This document shows positions 57,071 to 64,000 of a DNA stretch of 64,000 nt, piece by piece; within the stretch, counting starts at the first letter, position 1; every line of letters starts with the position of its first letter. The stretch is from Exiguobacterium sp. SL-9 (GTDB lineage: Bacteria > Bacillota > Bacilli > Exiguobacteriales > Exiguobacteriaceae): assembly GCF_004336985.1 (NCBI RefSeq), contig NZ_SJUO01000001.1, positions 372,001 to 436,000 of the forward strand, written 5' to 3'. Under the pieces are notes generated by a model. It was not told the origin of the DNA. It was given only the letters and a program-made list of their open reading frames with translations, and did no database searches. The translations under genes were made by a program, and so were the position numbers.

Positions 57071-58257
57071 TGTAAATCTTCCTTAAAGTGGGTGAGCAAT
57101 TCAACGGCGAGCTCGCGTTTGCTTTGACGCGGCAAGCGGACATGGGCTCCATCCGCGCGGAACAACATGACCTCATTGTCGTCGGAGCGGAAACCGATGT
57201 CTGGTTGTGACACATCGTTCGCGACGAGGTAGTCGACACGCTTGCGGGCGATTTTATCGCGGGCGTGTTGCTCGAGGTTCTCCGTCTCCGCCGCAAAGCC
57301 GACGAGGATCTGGTGCGTCTTCTTCGCTCCGAGCGTCTTTAAAATGTCCGTCGTCTCTTCGAGTTCGATCGTCAACGGACCGTGTACTTTTTTATGTTTC
57401 TCGGTATGGACCGTCTTCGGACGATAGTCAGCGACGGCGGCCGATTTGATGACGAGGTCTTGGTCATCGAAGCGCGCGAGCACCGTCTCGAGCATATCCG
57501 TCCCCGATTCGACAGCGATGGCGGTCACCCCGTCCGGTACCGGCACTTGAAGCGGTCCATGAACGAGCGTGACATACGCCCCCATGTCACGGGCCGCCTC
57601 GGCGAGCGCGACGCCCATCTTGCCCGATGAGTCGTTCGATAGGAACCGGACCGGGTCGATTCGCTCGACCGTCGGACCAGCCGTGATCAACACCCGCTTC
57701 CCGAGCAGATGTTTCGGGACGAACTGGCTCTCAATGATCCGGACGAGGTCTTCTGGTTCTGGAAGACGTCCCCCACCGACCCAACCGCAAGCGAGATTGC
57801 CGACGCCCGGCTCGATGATTTGATAGCCGAACGTTTTGAGCGTCTCGATGTTGCGGCGTGTGGCGGGATGTTCAAGCATATTGACGTTCATCGCCGGTGA
57901 GACGATGACAGGACATTTCGCCGCTAAAATCGAGGTCGTGATGAAATCGTCAGCAATACCGGCCGCAAGTTTCGCGATCATGTTCGCTGTGGCAGGCGCG
58001 ACGACAATCAAGTCACTCGTGTCGACGACGTCGATATGGGCGATTTTGGTCGGGTCGTGCTCTTCGAACACGTCGGTGTATACGGGATTGCGGCTGAGCG
58101 CCTGAAACGTTGCCTTTCCCACGAACTCCTCGGCTGAGGCGGTCATCGCCACGCGCACGTTCGCCCCGGCTTGCACGAGTTTCGAAGTGAGGGCACACGC
58201 CTTATATGCCGCGATGCCGCCGCTCACACAAAGCAAGATATTCCGATCGTTCAACAT
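57067..58257 (-). CDS. coaBC: Bifunctional phosphopantothenoylcysteine decarboxylase / phosphopantothenate-cysteine ligase
   Basis: A 396-residue fused CoaC-CoaB of CoA synthesis. CoaC (about 1-180): FMN-binding CVSGGIAAYKA, catalytic His in AHIDVVD, ATANMIAKLAAGIADD and the PAMNVNM loop. CoaB (about 185-396): AGPTVERIDPVRFLSN and KHKK-type motif VHTEKHKKV. It lies downstream of rpoZ after a hairpin gap and overlaps priA. Confidence 0.97.
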   Translation of the reverse strand: MLNDRNILLCVSGGIAAYKACALTSKLVQAGANVRVAMTASAEEFVGKATFQALSRNPVYTDVFEEHDPTKIAHIDVVDTSDLIVVAPATANMIAKLAAGIADDFITTSILAAKCPVIVSPAMNVNMLEHPATRRNIETLKTFGYQIIEPGVGNLACGWVGGGRLPEPEDLVRIIESQFVPKHLLGKRVLITAGPTVERIDPVRFLSNDSSGKMGVALAEAARDMGAYVTLVHGPLQVPVPDGVTAIAVESGTDMLETVLARFDDQDLVIKSAAVADYRPKTVHTEKHKKVHGPLTIELEETTDILKTLGAKKTHQILVGFAAETENLEQHARDKIARKRVDYLVANDVSQPDIGFRSDDNEVMLFRADGAHVRLPRQSKRELAVELLTHFKEDLQ

Positions 58258-58285
58258 TCCCTTTTCTCCCCTTTATAGACAATGA

Positions 58286-58311
58286 GACCCAAGTCGCATC
58301 CGACTTGGGTC
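58286..58311 (-). other. Intercistronic hairpin between rpoZ and coaBC (no U-tract)
   Basis: Perfect 11-bp stem GACCCAAGTCG/CGACTTGGGTC with a four-base loop. It begins a few bases after the rpoZ stop and is followed on the minus strand by TCATTGTC, not a T run, so it is not a classical terminator. It may stabilise or process the rpoZ part of the message. Confidence 0.7.
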
Positions 58312-58316
58312 ACAAT

Positions 58317-58525
58317 TCATCCGTTGTTCTTTTCGTTCACGATGATTGTCGTGTCACCCGAGAATATTTCTTCTAGCGCTTGACCGACCGGCTTATACGA
58401 TTTTGGCACGGCGATTTTCGCTGCTTTTCCGTCCTGAATTTGGCGGGCCCGCTTCGCGGCCACCGTCACGATCGTGTATTTCGACGGGATGATACGTTGT
58501 AAGGCATCAATCGAAGGGTATAACA

Positions 58526-58526
<1 letters not shown>
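58317..58526 (-). CDS. rpoZ: DNA-directed RNA polymerase omega subunit
   Basis: A 69-residue omega subunit. [33 protein letters not shown] shows the family pattern (here the block ending AAKRARQI) that clamps the beta' C-terminus and aids assembly. The start ATG overlaps the gmk stop by 1 base. The order gmk-rpoZ-coaBC-priA is standard in Bacilli. Confidence 0.97.
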
Positions 58527-59182
<656 letters not shown>

Positions 59183-59184
59183 TT

Positions 59185-59214
59185 ATAATAGCAGTCAATC
59201 AATTGTTCCGGCAA
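59185..59214 (-). promoter_or_regulatory. Sigma-A promoter of gmk-rpoZ-coaBC-priA
   Basis: Minus-strand -35 TTGCCG, 18-base spacer, extended -10 (TGc-TATTAT), about 30 bases before the gmk start. It is the first promoter of a long co-directional block. Confidence 0.55.
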
Positions 59215-59305
59215 GAAGAAGTTCGGATTTTCTACTTCATCGTACCATATTTTCCATGAATCTGATAACGTAGAGACAGAAAAAAGAACAAAGGTGATGA
59301 GACTA

Positions 59306-60994
59306 GTGGCATATGATGGATTAATGACATATCGTGTCGTAACAGAATTACAAGCACTCGTCGGGGGGCGCATCAACCGCGTGCACCAACCGTATTCCCT
59401 CGACTTGATGATTCAAGTCCGCTCGAACCGCCAAAGCGTCCAATTGCTCGTTTCGGCGAACGCGATGTACGCGCGGCTCCAACTAACGGATAACCCGACC
59501 AAGAACCCGCAAGAACCGCCGATGTTTTGTATGATGCTCCGCAAGCATATCGAAGGCGGCTTCATCACGGCGATCGAACAAGTCGGACGTGACCGCGTCA
59601 TCGTCCTATCGATCCGCTCACGAAACGAACTCGGCGACGAAGAGAACAAGAAAGTATACATCGAACTGATGGGACGGCACTCGAACATCGTCTTGACGAA
59701 TGAAGACGGCAAGATTTTAGATGCGATCAAGCACCTGCCTCCGTCACAGAATACGTATCGGACAATCATGCCAGGTAGCGAGTACCTACTGCCACCGGCC
59801 CAAGACAAGTGCGACCCGTTGACGGAACGTGAGGCCGGCTTGAAGCGAATCGATTGGAACTCAGGAAAACTTGATAAACAACTCGTCGCCAGTTTCGCCG
59901 GACTCAGCCCGCAAATCGCGCAAGAGATCGTTCATCGGGCCAAACTCCCGAACCGGGCGAGCATCGAAGAGGCGTTCGTCAGTGTGATGGCCGACCTTGA
60001 AGGCCCGTTCGTCTTCCAACAACTCGCTTCCGGCAAAGAACGCTTCAGTCCGATCGTCCTCACGTCAGGCGAGATTACCGCCGAAGAACGCTACGAGACG
60101 AGTAAGGACGTGCTCGACCGCTTCTTCTATGAGAAAGCGAACCGCGACCGCGTCAAACAACAAGCGCATGACGTCGAGCGTCTCCTGAAGTCCGAGCTTG
60201 AGAAGAACGTGTTGAAGCGGAAGCGTCTGCTCGACGATTTGTTGGCGACGGAACGGTCCGACGAGTTACAAAAATACGGAGAACTGTTGACGACGTATTT
60301 GTTCCAACTTGAGAAAGGGATGACCGTCGCTCACGTCGTCGACTATTACGACGAAGAAGGCGGCATGATCGACATTCCGCTCAACCCGCTCAAGACGCCG
60401 AACGAGAACGCGCAAGCGTACTATAAAAAATACAACAAGTTGAAAGTCGCCAAAATCGAAGTACAAAAACAAATCGAATTGAACGACGCCGAGATTCAGT
60501 ATTTAGAGACGCTCGTCGCCCAGCTCGATGTCGCCTCACCGGCCGATATCGTCGAGATTCGAGAAGAATTGGCCGAGGGCGGCTACATGAAACAACGGAG
60601 TCAAAAGAAGAAACAAACGAAGAAAATTTCGCTCGAAGCGTACATGTCGTCGACGGGGACAGAGTTCTTCGTCGGGAAAAACAATACGCAAAACGATCAT
60701 TTGACGTTCAAGTTCGCCCGTCGTGATGAGATTTGGCTGCACGTGAAAGACATTCCTGGATCCCACGTCATCATCCGTTCGAGCGAGCCCGACGAGACGA
60801 CAATGCTCGAAGCGGCGACCGTCGCCGCTTACTTCTCGAAGGCCCGTGCCTCGAGCGGTGTGCCGGTCGATTACACGAAAGCACGCTACGTGAAAAAACC
60901 GAGCGGCGCCAAACCTGGATTCGTCATCTATACGGATCAGCAGACGGTGTACGTCACGCCGGATGAGCGACTCGTTAAATCACTCCAGCAATGA
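59306..60994 (+). CDS. rqcH: Ribosome quality-control factor RqcH (NFACT family, YloA/FbpA)
   Basis: A 562-residue NFACT protein on the plus strand. The GTG at 59306, nine bases after AAAGGTG, gives the family start AYDGLMTYRV; an upstream GTG/ATG pair is possible. NFACT-N (about 1-200) includes PPMFCMMLRKHIEGG and the conserved Asp-Arg pair in VGRDRVIVL. Coiled coils span about 260-430; NFACT-R (about 440-550) contains EFFVGKNNTQND and EIWLHVKDIPGSHV. RqcH recruits tRNA-Ala to tag stalled chains with alanine. Confidence 0.96.
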   Translation: MAYDGLMTYRVVTELQALVGGRINRVHQPYSLDLMIQVRSNRQSVQLLVSANAMYARLQLTDNPTKNPQEPPMFCMMLRKHIEGGFITAIEQVGRDRVIVLSIRSRNELGDEENKKVYIELMGRHSNIVLTNEDGKILDAIKHLPPSQNTYRTIMPGSEYLLPPAQDKCDPLTEREAGLKRIDWNSGKLDKQLVASFAGLSPQIAQEIVHRAKLPNRASIEEAFVSVMADLEGPFVFQQLASGKERFSPIVLTSGEITAEERYETSKDVLDRFFYEKANRDRVKQQAHDVERLLKSELEKNVLKRKRLLDDLLATERSDELQKYGELLTTYLFQLEKGMTVAHVVDYYDEEGGMIDIPLNPLKTPNENAQAYYKKYNKLKVAKIEVQKQIELNDAEIQYLETLVAQLDVASPADIVEIREELAEGGYMKQRSQKKKQTKKISLEAYMSSTGTEFFVGKNNTQNDHLTFKFARRDEIWLHVKDIPGSHVIIRSSEPDETTMLEAATVAAYFSKARASSGVPVDYTKARYVKKPSGAKPGFVIYTDQQTVYVTPDERLVKSLQQ

Positions 60995-61000
60995 GTTCAG

Positions 61001-61027
61001 GCCACGTCACATGACGTGGTCTTTTCT
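61001..61027 (+). terminator. rqcH: Intrinsic terminator after rqcH
   Basis: Perfect stem CCACGTCA/TGACGTGG with a two-base loop (flanked by G.C pairs), followed by CTTTTCTT on the plus strand. Confidence 0.8.
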
Positions 61028-61042
61028 TGTTAGTCCTCTCTG

Positions 61043-61137
61043 CGCCCACGCTTTCCGCAGGCAACCCCGGAGCCGCATCGCGACTCAATGTCGCTGCTGG
61101 GTCTCCGTTGGGTTGCTTTCCTGCAGGAGTCGGGGCG
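61043..61137. repeat. Structured intergenic element A (nested inverted repeat)
   Basis: About 95 bases of high G+C with three nested stems: outer CGCCC/GGGGCG, middle GCAGG and CAACCCCGGAG pairing with CTCCGTTGGGTTG and CCTGC, and an apical GCGAC/GTCGC hairpin with a five-base loop. The pattern CGCTTTCCGCAGGC...CTGCAGGAGTC resembles repeated intergenic hairpins seen in many Bacillaceae genomes, from memory. No coding potential is apparent. Confidence 0.65.
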
Positions 61138-61188
61138 CCGGCGGACGAACGAAAGGATTGGCACACGTCTGATCGACAGGCGAGCAGA

Positions 61189-61315
61189 CACATGCCAAAG
61201 CCGGCACCAGAACTCCTAGGGGATAGCGATGCAAGGGTGACCCCGTAAAGTGCGGCACGCACTGCGGAGGCATCCGCATCGCCCCAGGAACGGAGGGTGC
61301 CGCCAAAGGCATGTG
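61189..61315. repeat. Structured intergenic element B (nested inverted repeat)
   Basis: About 127 bases with at least six nested, in-register stems: CACATGCC/GGCATGTG, GGCACC/GGTGCC, CTCC/GGAG, GGGG/CCCC, GCGATGC/GCATCGC, and an apical AGTGCG-gca-CGCACT hairpin. Symmetry over such a length is far beyond chance. It lies in the convergent gap between rqcH and the ArAE gene. Whether it acts as RNA, DNA hairpin or a mobile repeat is not known. Confidence 0.7.
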
Positions 61316-61338
61316 TAAATAGGACATGTCCACTTACA
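61314..61338. repeat. Imperfect 25-bp palindrome
   Basis: TGTAAATAGGACATGTCCACTTACA is symmetrical about GGACATGTCC with two mismatched pairs. It overlaps the edge of element B and lies just beyond the ArAE terminator. It could be a protein-binding site or part of the repeat; no role can be assigned. Confidence 0.45.
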
Positions 61339-61348
61339 TTGACAACAA

Positions 61349-61379
61349 ATAAAGGCCCCGTCGCTAAAACGGGGCCTTG
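61349..61379 (-). terminator. Intrinsic terminator after the ArAE gene
   Basis: Perfect stem AAGGCCCCGT/ACGGGGCCTT with a seven-base loop, followed on the minus strand by TATTTGTT. It begins two bases after the stop codon. Confidence 0.85.
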
Positions 61380-61381
61380 CT

Positions 61382-62317
61382 TCATTTCGGATTATGTTTG
61401 AACGCTTCGAGCTGTTCATGATAGTCGAGCAAGTGCCCGTGTAAGATTTCAGAAACGGATAGATCCTCATGCGGCAACGTGAACAGCGAATACGGCTTGT
61501 CACACGTGTAGAGGATGTCGTGATGATGCGCAAGGAGATATAAAAATTCGGATTCGAACGCCCGGCGTTCTTCCTCACCCATCAATAATAGTGCCTCGCG
61601 GTGTTCAGCAAGACTCTCAAGCAACAAGACGAGCTTGTCTTCAAGATGAATCAATAGACGGTACTGCTTAATCGTCAAATGCTTCAGTTTCACGTTCGTC
61701 ACTTTCATGTCTTCCTGGAGCATCATGTGCAGCTCCTGATGACCGAGGATGCGGGCCCGTGTCTCAAGGAGTTCGGACGGGGAACCGACAAGTTCACGCC
61801 AATGATGGAACATGTAAGCCGATGTTTTTCGAATCTCACTGAGCAACCGATCTTCATAACGAGGCGGCAGGAACGCATAGTTCACCCCGAGGGAGACGAA
61901 GACACCGACAGCCGTCAAGAGTGAACGGGTCCACGCATAATGGAAGAAGTCGGTCGTCGGATTCTCGAGCATGAGTACGATTGCGAACGCCGCGTACGTC
62001 GACATGTGCGTCTTATCGAACGTCGTGTTGAGTGTGAGCGCGACGATGACGGCGAGCCCGATCGAAATTGGGTTGACCCCGAACGCGTAGACGATCAAAA
62101 GACCGCACATGAGTCCGACAATCGTCCCGAAGATTCGGCTGAAGACGATGTTTGATGACCGTTTCACGGTCGGTTGCATCGCGACGACGGCCGCGATCGC
62201 CCCCATGCCCGAATAAATACCGAACACGTACCACGACAAGGCAATCGTAATGGCGACGGCAATCCCCGTCTTCAAAGTCCGGAGCCCAACTTTAGGGATG
62301 TAACGTTTGTTGATCAT
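61382..62317 (-). CDS. Aromatic acid exporter family (ArAE/FUSC-like) membrane protein
   Basis: A 311-residue protein with about five or six transmembrane helices in the first 150 residues (for example GIAVAITIALSWYVFGIYSG and the pair around TIVGLMCGLLIVYAFG) followed by a long helical cytoplasmic domain rich in Leu and His. The motif AAVVAMQPTVKRS is typical of the ArAE_1/DUF939 group (B. subtilis YqjA). Substrate unknown. It overlaps the upstream DUF4097 gene by 4 bases, so the two are likely co-expressed. Confidence 0.88.
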   Translation of the reverse strand: MINKRYIPKVGLRTLKTGIAVAITIALSWYVFGIYSGMGAIAAVVAMQPTVKRSSNIVFSRIFGTIVGLMCGLLIVYAFGVNPISIGLAVIVALTLNTTFDKTHMSTYAAFAIVLMLENPTTDFFHYAWTRSLLTAVGVFVSLGVNYAFLPPRYEDRLLSEIRKTSAYMFHHWRELVGSPSELLETRARILGHQELHMMLQEDMKVTNVKLKHLTIKQYRLLIHLEDKLVLLLESLAEHREALLLMGEEERRAFESEFLYLLAHHHDILYTCDKPYSLFTLPHEDLSVSEILHGHLLDYHEQLEAFKHNPK

Positions 62318-63144
62318 TTCAGCTCGACCTTTCCTGTCTCGGAAATGAGTTCGATGTTCGGCCGGTTCGAGTTCGACAGATGATACACGCCATCCCCGAT
62401 CTCCTTGAACCGCTCCGACGCCGTCACGGTGCCGGATGTGCTGACGCTTACTTGTCCGGTCGCGTTGCGTGGCTCGTACGTGAGTGATCCGGCCTCCGTT
62501 TGGACGGTCAGTGCTTGGTTGACCACGACGTCACGGATTGTCGCATCACGATACGAACGGATGTCGCCCGTGACGACACGGACGGTCTCTAGTGTCGCGT
62601 CGCTCCGCGTCTCGACACGAAGTCGATCACTTTCAAGTTTCTTTACATTAACTGAATTCGCTTCCAAGACAATCGTCTTAGCAATCAATCCTTGCCCCGT
62701 CACTTGCCCGGCCTCGACATCAATCGACGTCATCGAGCTCGGCAAAGCGACGCGAATTTTGTAACGGGACGGCTCATCGCTCGCACGACTGCCGAATTGA
62801 CTCAGTTGACCGAATCGTTCGACAACCGATATCGTGTCGCCGACCGATTTGACTTTGATGCGCCGCTCTTTCGAATTCGTCTGCAACACGTCAATCTGAA
62901 CCTTCTCATTTGTGCTCCGAACAAATTCGACGTTGCCATGCGCCGTCTCAAGTCGAAGCCTTTTCATTTGGTATCGGTCTTCGTACGTGTCCCCAAGTGC
63001 CAACACGTGGCTGAATATGAATAAATTCAAGAAAAAAATGAGGGGCAAGACGGTGAGGACGAGTCCGAACGCGATTTTACGATGTTTCGGGATGGCTTGA
63101 AAGCGGACTTTCAAGGATTTTCCCTTCATTCTAGAATACGCCAT
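62314..63144 (-). CDS. DUF4097 (toastrack-like) membrane-anchored protein
   Basis: A 276-residue protein with a basic cytoplasmic tip, one transmembrane helix at about 24-48 (FGLVLTVLPLIFFLNLFIFS) and an extracellular beta-helical repeat domain of the DUF4097/adhesin-like type, seen as alternating short strands (VRVVTGDIRSYRDATIRDVVV). In B. subtilis related proteins are often linked to envelope stress operons. AAAGGAG precedes the ATG. Function unknown; pairing with an ArAE exporter suggests an envelope role. Confidence 0.82.
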   Translation of the reverse strand: MAYSRMKGKSLKVRFQAIPKHRKIAFGLVLTVLPLIFFLNLFIFSHVLALGDTYEDRYQMKRLRLETAHGNVEFVRSTNEKVQIDVLQTNSKERRIKVKSVGDTISVVERFGQLSQFGSRASDEPSRYKIRVALPSSMTSIDVEAGQVTGQGLIAKTIVLEANSVNVKKLESDRLRVETRSDATLETVRVVTGDIRSYRDATIRDVVVNQALTVQTEAGSLTYEPRNATGQVSVSTSGTVTASERFKEIGDGVYHLSNSNRPNIELISETGKVELK

Positions 63145-63173
63145 ACATATCTCCTTTGTTGACTGCTTTCCCT

Positions 63174-63202
63174 ATTCTAACACGTTCAGTATGCCATGTT
63201 AC
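63174..63202 (-). promoter_or_regulatory. Candidate promoter of the DUF4097-ArAE unit
   Basis: Minus-strand -35 GTAACA, 17-base spacer, extended -10 (TGt-TAGAAT), about 30 bases before the ATG and downstream of the pyrE terminator. Confidence 0.5.
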
Positions 63203-63208
63203 CAATTG

Positions 63209-63239
63209 AAAAAGAATCCGCCCGGAGGTGGATTCTTAG
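63209..63239 (-). terminator. Intrinsic terminator after pyrE
   Basis: Stem AAGAATCC.CC/GG.GGATTCTT with a short C/G loop on the minus strand and five T. It closes the pyrimidine operon. Confidence 0.88.
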
Positions 63240-63248
63240 AAAAGTAGA

Positions 63249-63875
63249 TTACGATGTGACACGAGCGCTCCAACCTGTCGGATCGTTTCGCCAGTCATAT
63301 AAAGAAGTAGCTTCTTCTTTACTGATGATTCGTTTCTTGACGGCGACGTCGAGCAAATCCATAAGTGTGATCAGGGCATGCGCTGTGAAGCCAGAGTCCA
63401 ACAAATTGATGTGAAGACGGCTCAGACTATAGGAAAAGATCGCTTGAATCTTCACGACTTCCCCGCCCGCTGCCTGAATCGCTTTGGCGGCCTCGATGCT
63501 CGATGAACCGGTCGACAACAAGTCTTCAATCACGACGACGCGAGCGCCTGGCTCGAACCGACCTTCGATTTGATTTCCTTTCCCGTGTCCTTTCGCACTC
63601 GAACGGACGTAGACGAGCGGTAAACCAAGACGATCGGCGACAAGAGTCGCATGAGGAATCCCCGCTGTCGCCGTTCCAGCGATGACATCGACGTCGAGCG
63701 GACGAATCACAGCGACGAGCGCATCGATGATGAGATTGCGGACGTCAGGATAGCTGAGTGTCAAACGGTTATCACAATAAATCGGACTCTTCATCCCGCT
63801 CGACCATGTGTATGGTTTTTCTGGTGAAAGGGTCACGGCCTCAATTTGTAATAATGCTTCAGCGATTTGTCTCAT
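63249..63875 (-). CDS. pyrE: Orotate phosphoribosyltransferase
   Basis: A 208-residue OPRT that joins orotate to PRPP. The start MRQIAEALLQIEAV follows GGAG by eight bases and lies inside the pyrF end; the frame upstream to 63977 belongs to pyrF in another reading. The PRPP motif VVVIEDLLSTGSSSIEAA is near 115-132, and YVRSSAKGHGKGNQIEG forms the flexible loop. Last gene of the pyr operon, as in B. subtilis. Confidence 0.97.
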   Translation of the reverse strand: MRQIAEALLQIEAVTLSPEKPYTWSSGMKSPIYCDNRLTLSYPDVRNLIIDALVAVIRPLDVDVIAGTATAGIPHATLVADRLGLPLVYVRSSAKGHGKGNQIEGRFEPGARVVVIEDLLSTGSSSIEAAKAIQAAGGEVVKIQAIFSYSLSRLHINLLDSGFTAHALITLMDLLDVAVKKRIISKEEATSLYDWRNDPTGWSARVTS

Positions 63876-64000
63876 AAGTTCGACTCCATTCCTGTAAGTA
63901 GTGTGCATAAGCGGCGTTCGGATCTTCGGCCCGTGTGATGGGCCGGCCGACGACGATGGCCGACACACCGGCCTCACGCGCCGCTTTCGGTGTGGCGACG
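63859..64000 (-). CDS. pyrF: Orotidine 5'-phosphate decarboxylase (3' end)
   Basis: The last 46 codons of pyrF, running in from the right edge. The translated end VATPKAAREAGVSAIVVGRPI with TRAEDPNAAYAHYLQEW is the canonical C-terminal half of the OMP decarboxylase barrel: VVGRPIT forms the phosphate-binding loop. The TGA stop at 63859-63861 overlaps the pyrE start by 17 bases. Confidence 0.93.
   Translation of the reverse strand, partial: VATPKAAREAGVSAIVVGRPITRAEDPNAAYAHYLQEWSRTYETNR

Noticed and set aside
59215-59305. Promoter for rqcH on the plus strand
   Set aside because: A TACCAT hexamer is present but no acceptable -35 lies 16-18 bases upstream, so no promoter is called.
60975-61385. 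A 136-codon minus-strand open frame spanning the rqcH/ArAE gap
   Set aside because: It has no ribosome site, overlaps the rqcH 3' end and both terminators, reads through the inverted-repeat elements, and shows no recognisable protein pattern.

Overview
The window is chromosomal core sequence from a low-to-mid G+C Firmicute of the order Bacillales. Gene order closely follows the Bacillus subtilis pyr, gmk/rpoZ, rpmB, acpP/smc/ffh, suc, codY and fla/che block. The spoVM position between thiN and rpmB is empty, and the sequence style fits a non-sporulating genus such as Exiguobacterium. The order-level placement is secure; the genus is an inference.

Layout, read in the direction of most genes (minus strand, high to low coordinates): pyrF (3' part), pyrE and a terminator; a DUF4097 membrane protein with an ArAE-type transporter; a 390-bp structured non-coding island; rqcH on the plus strand; gmk-rpoZ-coaBC-priA-[def-fmt fusion]-rsmB-rlmN-prpC-prkC-rsgA-rpe; a TPP riboswitch controlling thiT-thiN; rpmB on the plus strand; yloU-fakA-sdaAB-sdaAA-recG; the FapR-controlled fapR-plsX-fabD-fabG unit followed by acpP-rnc; a DUF1128 gene on the plus strand; smc-ftsY; ylxM-ffh; rpsP-rimM-trmD-rplS; lepB-rbgA-rnhB-ylqG-ylqH; sucC-sucD; dprA, topA-trmFO; xerC-hslV-hslU-codY; and the fla/che operon from flgB to the first codons of cheY, where the window ends.

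Functionally the window joins protein synthesis and ribosome assembly (rpmB, rpsP, rplS, rimM, trmD, rbgA, rsgA, rlmN, rsmB, def-fmt, rqcH), protein export (ffh, ylxM, ftsY, lepB), chromosome maintenance (smc, topA, xerC, recG, priA, dprA, rnhB), fatty-acid synthesis, nucleotide and cofactor synthesis (pyrEF, gmk, coaBC, thiN/thiT), TCA cycle (sucCD), Ser/Thr signalling (prkC/prpC) and flagellar assembly. Several control sites are readable: a TPP riboswitch with terminator, a FapR operator over the fapR start site, a cre site overlapping the sucC promoter, a CodY-box upstream of the xerC...codY promoter, and a probable L19 leader.

Points most worth attention: an in-frame fusion of peptide deformylase to methionyl-tRNA formyltransferase with both active sites intact; a nested inverted-repeat island between the convergent rqcH and ArAE genes; and a recurring design in which an intrinsic terminator lies between two co-directional genes with its U-tract directly abutting the next Shine-Dalgarno sequence, leaving no room for a promoter. 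Two further intercistronic hairpins (acpP/rnc and rpoZ/coaBC) have no U-tract. No rRNA, tRNA, IS element, prophage or CRISPR array was seen.
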